Source: Archilochus colubris
Lineage: Eukaryota > Chordata > Aves > Apodiformes > Trochilidae
Reading direction: 5' to 3'
DNA length: 64,000 nt
Assembly (NCBI GenBank): GCA_023079485.1
Contig: CM041085.1
Location: 29,869,121 to 29,933,120 of the forward strand
Shown in pieces: positions 25,074 through 36,631 of the stretch. Both the position numbers and the translations under genes were made by a program. The notes under the pieces are model-generated. The model did not search any database, had not been told where the DNA came from, and saw only the letters and a list, made by a program, of their open reading frames with translations. Each line of letters starts with the position of its first letter. Position 1 is the first letter of the stretch.

Positions 25074-28000
25074 AAGCATAGGTCTACAAAACAAGAAAAC
25101 CAGCAGGAAAAAATCCCATTATTCAACTGACAGTAAGCAAAGGATGCGGTGATGATAGTAAAATATGCAGAACTATACCTTCTACTAGACAAGTACACAC
25201 AAAACCAGAAAAAGGCTCATACGTCTCCAGGTAAGTAGTCCAATTTTAGACCTATTTTGTTCAAACATATACCAGCAGCCGTAACTATAAATTGAGTTAC
25301 CAAATATACAGTAGAGCAATATAATTCCAGCAACTGATCTCAATAAAGCTAGAATTTTTTCAAAAGATAGTAAAATATTGCTATATAAAAGGATTTTCCA
25401 GTACAGTGACATGAAATGAAAAGGGAGCTGTGAAGCCTTTGGGATATATATTTTATTTTGCCATTGAATTTTCCTCCTGTCAGAGCATAAACAAAGGGTG
25501 CACAGTGCTGTCTGGCTCTTTTTAGTTCTTCAGAAAAAAAGAGGTTTCTGTTGATCTCTTTCCTCTGCAGTATACATGCTCCCTTTTTTCATTAAGAGGA
25601 GGTTTGTCTTTTGACACAAACACTGCAGAAGAAATTGCCAGGGATCCAGAGGATGAAGCTTTCATACAAAACTGCTGTAGGCAGTAAATGAAGAATCTCA
25701 TTCACTTTAACGTTGATAAGGTTTTTATAGGGCAACTCCTGAGCACGCTAAGTTCAGTGAATGGAGAAGATGGTCTTGGCCTCCAGAACCAGCATTCACC
25801 CTAGAAATCTGGGAGTCCTACATGAAAGTATGCCTTTTACACTTCTGGATATTAAAATCCTGTAGCATATTTTTCAGGCCTGGTTAAATTACTTCCAACT
25901 TGGTCCCACGGGACCTGAAGGTGCTCACTTTTGTGAAACTGGCCCACCCTTACCATTTGCAGCTGCTGTGGGCAAAATAAACAATACAATCTTAGAGAAC
26001 CCTCAGTTTTTATTTCTTGAACAAATTTGAGTAAAACTTCCTTGGGCCTTCTTTGAAACCATCAGAAAATATCCTAAATCAAGAGGTATTTCAAGATCAC
26101 TAGAAGTACTTAAGTGATCAAATCTTGTTGATTGTTGATAAAATCTTACTTATCGATGGAAGATTTGCATGTAAATCAGTGGAGGAGGAATTCATCCAAC
26201 CTCCTTCCCAATCAAACACATTTGCCTTGTGGTGATTGTGACCTGTGGCTACAGAAAGGGAGGAGAACCACTAGAAAAAGCAGTGAGTGAGATCAAGCTT
26301 TGTCTTGGACTTGTTTTGAATACTGCTACTTGGATGGTCATACAGGTCCTGATACTAGAAGGAAAATCTGTCAGAGGACGGTCTAGTTCAGCTGTGTGTT
26401 CTTCACAAGATAAGTCATTTTGGGAAAACACAAGCAGAAGTCCTTACAAATAATGTGTCCTTACATTACAGGGCTGCAGTGCTTAGCTGAGGCTCTGTAG
26501 GGAAAATGGGTTTTGCAGTGACCCCGACACAAAGGCCACTGCTGCTGACTTGCTCAGCACACCTCACCCTCTATGTGTTGCTCTGTTGGAGCTTTTGGTC
26601 TTTATGCCCTCCCCTGACCACAAAAATAACTTTAAATCAAAAGCAAATGCCAAAAATATATAGTGCCCTAAACTAAACCAAAACCACAATAAAAAAGTAG
26701 GCCTCAAACTAGTAAGTTGCAAATGCAGTTTTTCTGTGTGGGAAGGATGGGTAATTGAGGGACGAAAGGGGATTTTGAACTCACACCAGATTCTTGTGGT
26801 GCTGTTTCTCTTTCAAGGAGCATGTGAGAGGTGCCAGACATCCAACAAAACACTAAATATTAAAAGACAACAACCCCACTCATCTTGTGGCTGGGTTTGA
26901 AAGAACAAACATCAGGCCATTGTCTGGCTTCTTCAGTCATCTTGTACACACAGAAAGCCAAAGACTCCAAATAATTTTGTGGCCTAAGGCATCAACAATA
27001 TACAATGTATATTTTATATGTTGGCCTAATTTTTGTTGACTGAATCTGCTGTCTTAAAGCTGTTTCCATGCTTCTTTTTGTTGTTATGTTCAAGTCTTTA
27101 TATGCCCTGCAATCTCTCTTTGTACTTTTCTCAAGTCTTCAAGCTACATGTTTAGGATGCTGTTACTGAGGAATGGGTGACCAAACATCTCTTTTTCACT
27201 AAAAGACCACTGAAACTTAATTCTTGCAGAAATTTGCTGTTCTAGTTTGGTGAACTCCTGACCTGCCACTACACTTTCTAATTATATTATCAAATTTTGT
27301 GAGAAAGTCTTGAAAGCAGGGAAAAGGAAACATAATCACCCTTGCAGTGGAAACAACACTTAGTGAATGTGGTTTCCAAAGTTTTTTGCCAGACTTCTGC
27401 TATGAAAATTATTGTCCAGAAGGGAGACTACAGTCTACTTATTTTTGAAGATCATTATGATTCAAGAACTATTGTACTTCAGTTAATTACTTTACCCTTT
27501 CTCAAATGATTTATAAGGTCTTCCAACACTTGTGGTACCAACATTTGTTTTTGACTTTTATTGCTCTCAGAGCAGTCACTGATTCAAAAGACAGACCTAC
27601 TCTTTGGTGTTTGCAAAGCTGTATTTTCAGAGGGTTAAATGACCCCTTCTTCCTCTTCATTCCTCTGAACTCTTCTCCCCCAGGGCTTCACTTTGCATCC
27701 CAGCCTCAACACAACCAGTGAGTAAGCTTGTTGCAGAAGCAAGAGTAATACAGACTAAGGAAACATTACACATAATGCAGTAATTTATCAAAGGATAAGC
27801 TTGTGATGTATGGACAGGAAAGATTTCAATGCTGCTCCTTGATGAAGGAATGACAGGTATAAACTTCTCAGCAGTGGTAATAAAAAACTTGTAATGTACA
27901 AAGCAAACTTTTGAGCATGATTGGTATTTCATTTTCCAGCAAGGTTTTGTAAAAGTGGTATTTTTCCAACACCAACAGCACTTGTCACAAGGGCAAGTGC

Positions 28001-30740
28001 CACAGAGCCAAGGCATTTGCTTTCTCCTCAGATTTCACAGGCAGCACGGGAAGAGAGATGGCTGTGTAAAGAGTATAAGCCATGAAATCAAAAAAACCTT
28101 TGAAAGAACTAGCTGAACCAGTCCACTAAGAAAAACTGATAGGGCTAGACTTGGGAGGTGAAACTATAGCTAGAAATGGCCCCGGGAAGCAAACAAAAAT
28201 CCTGTGGGGCAGAGGGGGGAGCTGAACTGAGGTGCCTCACAGCCTGGGTGAGGCTGCGGCTCACCCAGCTTGCAGATGGAGCTCCAGCATTTTTGCCCAA
28301 CTGGTTTGATCAGACTTATTCTGAATATGCCTATTAATTTAAGATCCCCACGTGCCAGAGGAAAGTGAACAAAATTAGCAAGTGAACCCAGAAAAAGCCC
28401 TGGTCAGTAGATAGTCATTGCTCTAGAACTTGGCCAAACCTGGCCTGAGGGCCTGGGCAGACACATGCCAGGACACACTTAGAACATTGCTCTGTTCTAA
28501 GATATTATTGCTCTCACTCCTATCTCTCCTCTGCTTCTTCCAGCAGAGCCCCTGCCACAGATCATCCTTCTTCAGGGGACTACCTGGAATTATTTTTGGA
28601 AGCTCCTCAGGTGCTCTAAGGGACAGTCAGAGATGAGGCTCTCAGCAGCTGCAAGAGGGTTGTTTGGTCTTTGAACCCAAACGTAGCCTTAAATCCCCTT
28701 AATCTGAAAACATTTCAGCACATTCTTCCCTCTGAAATTAGCACCATTGCTCTCATGCCTAAATTTAAAGCACTTCAGGACCAGAGCCTTTCGTAGTCTC
28801 ACATGAGCTGGCTGTGACAGCAAGACTTTGAACTTCTTTCTTTTGAAATTGAGTTGGGTTGTCTTAACCACAAGACCACAGGTATTTTGTGAGCCTGCTC
28901 ATTAATGTTTGCAGCATGTTTAAGGATCTGAAGATTTGAGAATGATATAGAAGATACTATAGCAGTAGCTCACTTTCCAGCCTTCTAGAGAAACTGTTGC
29001 TAAAGTTAAGGGAGTCTTTAATTCCTGATTAGGTTGATTTTCCTGGCTGCAGGAAGCAGTTGTGGTACTGTGATACTGCTGCCACTTCTACTTAAAAAGT
29101 TTAAATACATGACTTTTCTCCTTCCAAAAAATTACTTCTACTTGTAAGTAAAGCTCTAGCAGGTAGAGTTAGTGGATCTTTCTTACACTTCAGAGTCTAC
29201 AGATAAGCTTAGGATACTGAAAAAAAAAAACGGCTGAATTAAAATTCTTACATATCTAACATTCTTTAAAAGAAGCTAGAGGAATACTGCCAAAGAGGGC
29301 AAGAAATCCTGTCTTCCTTGTAAGGTCATATAGCTTTCCAAAAACCTTGTGGTTCCACTGCTGCATGCACTCATTCAGCCATCCTGGCTTTGAATCCGTT
29401 TGGCTGCTGTTTCCTGGTGTCCTAGGACTTAAGTGAGAGAAAGAGGAGGAGTTAGAGAGATTTAGGCAGAACACAGGATTCTTGAATCAGGGTCTTTACA
29501 TACAATATACAGAGCATGCTCCCTCTGTGCAGGAATAGCTATGTTTTTCCATCAGTAATTTTGTATCCCTTAGATCTTATTTTGAGTAAGTTTCCAGACA
29601 ATCGTGAGGTGGGGTGTTTGCGCTATATGAGAAATGGTCTTTCCCTGCTTCTGGCTATCGTGTGCTCATTCAGCATGTGGATGAGGATGCTTCCACCATC
29701 TGTATGTGGCTTCAGGGCTGGTGGGGACATCACATCTGCCCTGGTGACCATTCTCCTTCACACCACTGGCCGATGCAGTCTCACTCCTCCCAGTTCCCCA
29801 GCCTGGAGCAGCACTGTGCTTGAGAGGTGCTGCAAAGTGCCTCTGCCTTCTCCTCTGCTCTCAGATGTGCAGTGTCTGCTTCACCTGCTGGTGTACAGCA
29901 CTGTGTCACTTCCCACTCCCTCTGGCCCTTCAGGCATCAGCCAGGATTGGGTTTGAGTCCACTTCTGTGTGCCTTTGACTGCTGGACAAACCTCAGCAGC
30001 AAATGGGGTGGATGTTGCTCCTTGCTAATTTTTCAAAGTGCTTTCCCTGCTCCACCAGCATAACTTTCTCTTTGGGAGCATTAAACTCTCAGCAGTTATT
30101 TTCCATTTGGGAACATAATTCTTCTGTATGCGATCAAACTGATGGATGGGGTGCACTCGAGATAAATCTTTCTTCTTGTGTGCCATTTAGGCAGGGGAAT
30201 GAGGATGAGGTGAAATTGTCTCTCTATTTCTGCATAGAAAAATCTTGCCTTAGGACTTTACGTTTCTCTTTAAGCATTGATATTGGTGAGTTATGTAATT
30301 TTAAACATGTCACTCTTATGCTCTGTTTACCTGAGAGTCACCAGTTTCAAAGCCAAATAAAGAGACTCAAGGTAGGCCTAAATACATTTATGATCCTATT
30401 TCTATTAACTATAGAATTGATTTCTAATAAATTTATATTTCACAAAACAGGTTTGTAATCCACTTCTAATAGATGCCACCCCATCACAAGGTGCAGTGGA
30501 GTAAATTATTTCTGTGCAGTGGTTTGAGTCTTGCTTAATAAAAAAGTGTAGTGGATTTAAAATGAAAATATATGGCAATTTAAGGCCATATTTCTGCACA
30601 CTTGAATGATAAAAAAAAAATTCCTCAATGAAGTTCAGAGGATTTTTCTTTGAGTAAAAGTTTGAGACCAGGCCTTTCTACTCACTTGCTACATGTGCTT
30701 AGCTCAGTTAGAACAGGATCATCGGTGTACACATTTACAC

Positions 30741-30785
30741 ACATATTTTTATATGTAGACATATTTTTATATATATATATATATA
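30741..30785. repeat. AT dinucleotide repeat with duplicated lead-in
   Basis: ACATATTTTTATAT occurs twice in tandem (30741 and 30759). The second copy runs into a TA repeat of about 10 units. Confidence 0.9.
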
Positions 30786-33587
30786 CACTTAGTAGGTTGT
30801 TTCAAACCTGAATGAAAGAAAAAAGGGACAATCCAAGTACGGGATTTAATATCTTAGGATTAATTTCTTAGGTAATAAATACTTCGGGAGGGTTACCATG
30901 AGGGTAAAAAAAAGTCTACAGCAAGTCTGAAAGAGCAATTGACATATGTAAGTATTCCTAACTTTACTTTGGTTACTGATAAACCAGTCATAGGCCTCTT
31001 TTACACAATACATGTTACAGTATGGCCAGCTGTAGGTAGATACAAAGCTGAATTAATTTAGAAAATTCATTGCAACCACTTTGTTTCTGTCTTTTCGTCT
31101 AATTATTTATTTCTTATGCCTTTGTACTTAGAAACATTTCAAGACTTAGAAACCCTCCTATTTACTGGAGCTAGAAATGTATTTTTATTTCTGGAGATAT
31201 TTCAGTTATTTAGAAAGGAAATAGTCTGAAGAAAGAAAAAAATAATAATTTGGTCCAGGTCAGTAGGAGAACAGGTGCCAGCACTGGGAAGAACTCGTAT
31301 CTTTCTAATACTTTCCTTTCTCAGCAATCAGTTTTATAATTAAGGAAAACTTGTTATGTAATTGGTCCAATCTGAAATAACTATTTTTGTTTCACTGAAA
31401 TTTAATTGCTTTATTTAAATAATTCTGAGTTCATGAGAGTATTGTCTGAATTTGCACCTAGGTCATTCTGCTCTCTCTGGACACAGGGAAGGCATGGCTA
31501 GGACATTGTTCTTCCAAAGTGTGATTGAGCCAGGAAGACCCAGAGGCCATCATCCTTATCCCATTCAGCTGAAAAAAGACTCTGAATACATTGTGTTCAT
31601 AAAAGGACTAGGCAGACCTGTTTCTCTCAATAGGCTGCACCAAAATCCCCCACATTGTCATGTACAGAAGAGATCCATCACTAACAATTCCAGTTCCAAG
31701 GTGAGAAGTGGGATGTTGATTCCTGTACAACAACAGCTTCCCATTAATGTGAATTTTTTAATTATATGCTTAAAGAACCAAACCCAGTTCTGTACCTGAC
31801 TCATTCTGACTCAGTTAATTTACCTGTTGCAATTTCCAAATGAACTTTAAATACTCACTGACCTTACTGGGAAGCTCTCTGTTCTACCGAGGGAGGGCAA
31901 AACTTTCTTGCTATTGTGCAAAAAGTCTTACAAACTTCTGTGAACTGCGTGTGTGAGTAAGGTACTGCTTGGAAAATCATATGTAAATCCTAATACTTTT
32001 GTAGTGACAGTAGCAGTGAGGGACTCTGAAGCATTAGGAGTGACAAAAGGTCGGGGAATGACTATTCCCTAATGAACATCTGCGGTTTGTCCATAAGGGC
32101 AAGGAGAGGATTTTCTGTTCATGCACTGCCTTTTGTTCCTTATACTTTAAATGTGTCAGTTTTCAACACTGAATATTAAATAATCTATAAGCCTTTAAAG
32201 AATGATGTACTAAAATACAGTGAAACTTCCTTGGGCAATGCTTTGCCAAACAGGATAATCATCCCTTCCACTCAAAGATATAAATTGCAATATGCTGATC
32301 CCTCTAAAAAATTTGATTCACTAAGAAAAATAACTTGTGACCCTGAACAGAAAACACACTTTTAAAACTTGGTATGTGAACTTTGGCTAAACGCTTGTTT
32401 ATTCACCTCTCTAGAGATAAGTAAAAGCAGTTAACTCTCTTGGAGAAAGGGGCTTAAGGCTCAAGCCTGCATCCCCGCAGGCGGAGAGCTCTGCAGCTGT
32501 GCAGAGCGGCTGCTGCTGGTGTAAATCTGCACTGCCCAAAGGGACCGGCTGCACAGCTCTGGTAGCTGGTAGCAAGCCTGGTAACTGGGAGACTACGATG
32601 CAGAGGTCAGAGGACACGAGAAACCAGGTGATGTAAAGTGATAACCTGGTCCAAATTCATTAAGGTCCATTAATTTCGTTGTGTGCTCTCTGTACCGACA
32701 GGTCCTTGTGCTCCATCAGCCATTGCCTTGTGTCCTTGATGTCAGCTTGAAAATTGAATACGGTCCTTGTTATACACTTCAGTTACTTTGTCAGAATTGT
32801 GATCATACAGCTATCACCAGATCCAAGCTGATGTCCTGGGTGTACACAGATTTGGTATGGAAAACTATGGCCTGAGAGGCAGGATCAATCATACTGTGCT
32901 TAGATAAAACGATAAATCTAGTATTAAGCCAGACTAGAGTCAACATGAATGCTGAGATGCTGCTGCTGAGTCTTTCCAGTGATTCAAGTAAGAGTTTTCC
33001 CCATTTCTGTTACAATGAATCATCTGCCCTCCTTCTGCTGACCAGATACCATGATAGAAACCTGAAGCTGATAAACACTGTAACTTCCTTTGCCAACCTG
33101 ACTGGGGTTCGGCTTCGAGTTCATAACTCTTTTGTGAGTCTTTGCCGCGGGGTTATGGGAGAATGCACGGTGCTGCATCCATGGCTGTGGAACCATGATC
33201 CTGTTCCCCACTGAGTTATGTATTGCCAGACTCTACACACGAACACACTAATCTGATGTCCCTCTGAAACTCTGGACTGCAAGCAAAACGAAAAGGAAGA
33301 AAACAACTAAAGTGGGGAATCAGCAAATGAGTGGTCTGAATCTTCTTCTCATATCAAATCACTTTTATTGTTGCAAAATTGTAACAGATGAAAAAATGCT
33401 CATTTCTGGAAAGATGGTAATCTGATTTCTGCCACAGTAACAAACTCCACACAAGGCTGGAAGCAAGGGAAGGAAACCTTTGCTGGTGCACCACAATGGC
33501 ACAAAACTCATAAATTAACCCAGAGCATCTGAGGACATGCAAGGGGCAGTGTTATTTTTTTGTTTTGTCATTACTGGCAATCAGACA

Positions 33588-33626
33588 GAGGGTTTTTTTG
33601 TTTGCTTGTTTGTTTGGGCTTTTTTT
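33588..33626. repeat. G-run/T-run plus TTTG tract
   Basis: GAGGG, seven T, and GTTTGCTTGTTTGTTTGGGC followed by a T run. Low complexity. Confidence 0.85.
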
Positions 33627-34495
33627 ATAATGTGTTTTGACAATGAGTATTTTTGAACAAAAAACCCTTCTACTAACAGAACTTCTAATAGCATCATGCA
33701 AACTGACTACTAGTTAATCTCATTTCAGATAAAGACAAGACACAATCATGAGAAAAATCAATACAACAGAACAGTTACAGTCTGGGTTTGGAAAGAGTAA
33801 CACAGGTACTGGAGACATGCTGTCTTTCCCTGTCAACCCCATTTCATTTGTCCAGAGCAGGCTATAAAGCATCTGGTTCCAGGGGACATAATGTAATAAA
33901 AGAACTGAGAGTCACTGCAATATCGTCCTGCTCCATAAAAATTAAACAGATTTTTCATTTTGTAAATTACAAAGAAGTGTAATCAAGGAACAATGGATTT
34001 ATCAGATTGGCAATCTTCTAGCAAGTGACCAGATCTGTATGCCTTACTCACAAAATACGGTGCTCATATCTTATTCAAACCAAACACAAGACAGAGAAGG
34101 ACTACAGCAGATGAACGCTCCAAACCCCAACAGCGAGACACATTTGCTTTCCTGCCTACAACCTTGGGAAGCATCTGTGTAGTTAAAGCAGAAGAGCTGG
34201 GACATTAACCCTTGTGAAACCATTTGCAGGGTGCATGGCCAAGCCCATCTGTTTACTCAGTTGGGGGTGGGGGGTGGGGTAGTGGTGTGTGCAGAAACAT
34301 TTTGTTACTCTTTGGGTCTGAGTGACCCACGGTTCCACGAGGAGTCAAACTTTTGGTTGTTTCACCAATGTTAAAGCTGTGGCAAACCGCGTTTTAAGTG
34401 ACAGGTCTAATTATTTCACAAACTAATAAGCAAACAAATAAATTTGCTATAACGAACTTACCTCATAATCAAGACCTAAAGACTTGTCTTCAGCT

Positions 34496-34511
34496 AAAAA
34501 AAAAAAAAAAA
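34496..34511. repeat. A16 homopolymer
   Basis: Sixteen A in a row, with no recognisable retrocopy on its 5' side. Confidence 0.95.
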
Positions 34512-34574
34512 GAATGTAACAAAAAAGAATGAGCAAATTACTAGGTTATTTTTGTTACATTTGTTTATTATATT

Positions 34575-34633
34575 TTGGTTGTGGTTTTTTGTTTGTTTGG
34601 GGGTTTTTTTGTTCGTTTTTTGCTTTTTTTTTT
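34575..34633. repeat. G/T-rich tract just upstream of the CpG island
   Basis: GGTTGTGG, T6, GTTTGTTTGGGGG, T7, GTTCG and T-runs. It ends about 440 bp before the CNKSR3 start codon. Confidence 0.85.
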
Positions 34634-34817
34634 AGGTAAACATGCCAAAAAGCCCATTTGTTTTTTTTTTAACTATTAATTCCCAAACTAGAACTCGCGA
34701 AGCGTTGCTTCTTGATTCTGTGGCAAGGGTCTGCAGTAGCGTTCACTCTACTCTTCCTCACTGTTCCTCCTCAGCACTTTGGAAATCACAGAAACACAGG
34801 ACCGGAACTCGACGGGC

Positions 34818-35063
34818 ATGGCCCGGCCAGGCCGAACCGAACCAACCATTAACGGCGGCGCTCGGCCCGGCCGGGAGGGGACCCAGCACCTGGGGGCGGA
34901 GCGGCAACGGGGCGGGCCCGGCCGCGTCCGGCGGGAGGAGTCAGTCCCGGGTAGGGGGCGGCCCGGAGCGGTGCTGCCGGGATGGGAGTTTGAGAGGGGA
35001 CGAGTCCGCGTCCGGAGGGGAGCTGGGACGGTCTCCCGTGGGGGTTGGTGTTGGTGGGGTTGA
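34818..35063 (+). other. Possible upstream ORF, 81 codons, in frame with CNKSR3
   Basis: ATG at 34818 opens a frame that stops with TGA at 35061-35063, nine bases before the CNKSR3 ATG and in the same frame. The predicted peptide is Arg/Gly/Pro-rich, as expected from GC-rich DNA, and has no domain. It matters only if transcription starts upstream of 34818. A second tiny uORF, ATG GGA GTT TGA, lies at 34982-34993 in another frame. Confidence 0.4.
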
Positions 35064-35072
35064 ACCCGCACC

Positions 35073-35124
35073 ATGGAGCCGGTGACCAAGTGGAGCCCGA
35101 AGCAGGTGGTGGACTGGACTAAGG
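35073..35124 (+). CDS. CNKSR3: CNKSR3 coding exon 1 (residues 1-17 and first base of codon 18)
   Basis: CNKSR3 is a scaffold of the CNK family. From the literature on mammals, it modulates Raf/MEK/ERK signalling and promotes epithelial sodium channel activity downstream of aldosterone, acting at the plasma-membrane side of epithelial cells. The exon encodes MEPVTKWSPKQVVDWTK, the first part of the SAM domain, and matches my recollection of mammalian CNKSR3 closely (R instead of K at residue 17). The start is secure: A at -3, G at +4, and an in-frame TGA at 35061-35063. The donor is AAGG/GTAAGA, and codon 18 (Gly) is split after its first base. CNKSR2 and CNKSR1 begin differently (MEPVSKWSPSQ and MEPVETWTPGK types), so CNKSR3 is favoured. 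Confidence 0.95.
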
Positions 35125-36614
35125 GTAAGAAGGCGCCGGCTCGCCCGAGTTTGCACTGAAGGGACTTTCTGGTGTCGGGCTCCGAGGTGACCCACAGCTC
35201 CACAGGGTAGCTCTGGCCGCCACGGCTTCTCTTCCCGGAGCCAGGCGGCCGCATGGCCGATGAGGCCTTTGCCAGCGCCGCGCCGGTGCCAGCCCGGGCC
35301 CCGACTCCGCGGCCGCCCCGCCGGCAGAGCCCCGGGGACTCCCCGGACGTGCTGCTTGGGAGTTGGTGGTTTACTGCTCCCTCTTGGCTTGTCTCCTTAC
35401 GAGTTGGTGCACTTTTGGGGAGTTGGCGTCGTATTATTAGTATTGTCATTATTATTTTTTTTAAATCTGGACGTGGGAGAGGGAGGAGGTCAACTTCCCC
35501 TTGGGCTGCGTGAGGGTGGCTGGCTCGAGGTGCGTATATTGGCGGTGAGGTCTCCCCGGGGCTGGAGCCTCTTCTTCTGTGGTCTTGCTGCCCAGTTCGC
35601 TTGTACTGAGTTTCTATCTCTGCCTGAAGGAGAATAGTTGCTAAGTTAACTTCCAAGTTTTCAAGCAAAAGCCGCCGACTTGTCGAAAAAACTTCAGTTT
35701 TGTAAATTAAGCTAAAACTTTGTAAACTGGCTCAAATAAACAAGAACTCTCAATCCCGCTTATCGGTGATGGGATTTAAACGCTGGACTCATGCTCAGAG
35801 AGTTGAATAGCGGCCCTTTCGTCTGTCTCTCCATCCATCCCTCATACCTTTCATCTCTGCTGTGTGCGCTTTTTTCGCTCCCACTCCCGCCCACCAAAAC
35901 TTCCCACTCCGCTTCGAAGAGTCTTCACGATGCTGACATCAGGAAGACTGTGAGTTTGGGAAGCCTGTCCCCCGCTTTCAGCTCCGGGGAGCTCATGGAT
36001 TGGGAGAGCAAAGGTGGGGACAAAGCGGGCGCTGGAAGGTGGGCTGCACCCGTGAGAGACTCTGCCGTGGTGAGTGTCTTCGGATTTGCCTTCGAAGCCA
36101 AGTTGAAACTTAGTTTTGTCAAGTGAAGTTGGACTCCGAGTGCTTTCTGAATGCCGATAGGGATACTGGTGTCGCAGTTCCTGCCCTTCAGGGAATAAAT
36201 CGAAAGGGAAGTAGCTGTGACTTAGGGGAGGAGTTTAAGATTTAGGAAATGTACTTCTCTTTTCTTGTACGACTACATTGCAGCATGATCATTTGTTGTC
36301 ACACAAAGTATTTTTCACATGCTTTGCTAGAGTTTGATGTGTAGTTAGGAACCCTTTCAGAAGTGAAAGTTTCCCTGGGTTAGAATTGGCATTTACTTAT
36401 AGCAGCCATTACTCCTCTGTCTCAGGACCATAATGCTGATTAGCCTGCGTGCCTGTGGTCAGCACTTGGCAGTAGCTGGGCTCAATACTCGGGGAGATTT
36501 GGAAAGTAGACTCATGTTTTCATACAGGGCGAGATAGATACTCCCAGCCATCCTGAGCGTGAACATGTGCAAGAAAGGGCCGGTGCCAGAAAGGGACCTT
36601 CCAAGCAGCTTTGC

Positions 36615-36631
36615 TTTTTTTTTTTTTTTTT
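36615..36631. repeat. T17 homopolymer
   Basis: Seventeen T in a row in intron 1. Confidence 0.93.

Larger units (their letters stand above)
22336..34689. other. Upstream non-coding DNA, block 5
   Basis: About 12 kb leading to the CNKSR3 CpG island. No gene is supported. Visible are a short AAGACTTTACATT tandem (24241-24289), TTTG repeats (25051-25073), an AT microsatellite (30741-30785), a slightly GC-richer patch with a hairpin (32460-32600), G/T tracts (33588-33626 and 34575-34633), a G-rich cluster (34263-34279) and an A16 run (34496-34511). A 146-codon open frame in a locally C-rich stretch (29516-29956) has no recognisable domain. Confidence 0.55.
34690..35600 (+). promoter_or_regulatory. 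CNKSR3: CpG-island promoter region of CNKSR3
   Basis: This is the only strongly GC- and CpG-rich stretch in the window, in sharp contrast with the AT-rich flanks. No TATA box is evident. Sp1-type GC boxes (GGGGCGG) are visible at 34893-34899, 34909-34916 and 34954-34960, and an ETS-like ACCGGAACT at 34801-34809. This composition fits a housekeeping-style dispersed promoter. The transcription start cannot be placed from sequence alone; it should lie between roughly 34.75 kb and 35.05 kb. The island spans coding exon 1 and the start of intron 1. Confidence 0.85.

Noticed and set aside
29516..30458. Two long forward frames (146 and 151 codons) considered as a processed pseudogene
   Set aside because: No recognisable protein family, no poly-A tail or target duplication. 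The region is merely C-rich and stop-poor locally.
35253..35637. Forward open frames just inside intron 1 (Ala/Pro/Arg-rich)
   Set aside because: They lie downstream of the consensus donor of exon 1, in the CpG island tail, and do not connect to exon 2 in any recognised CNKSR3 isoform. An alternative first exon cannot be excluded but has no positive support.
34748..35668. 306-codon reverse-strand open frame across the CpG island
   Set aside because: It is the longest open frame in the window, but it lies antisense to CNKSR3 exon 1 in GC-rich DNA where stops are rare. The Arg/Pro/Gly/Ser-rich product has no domain, so it is treated as a composition artefact.
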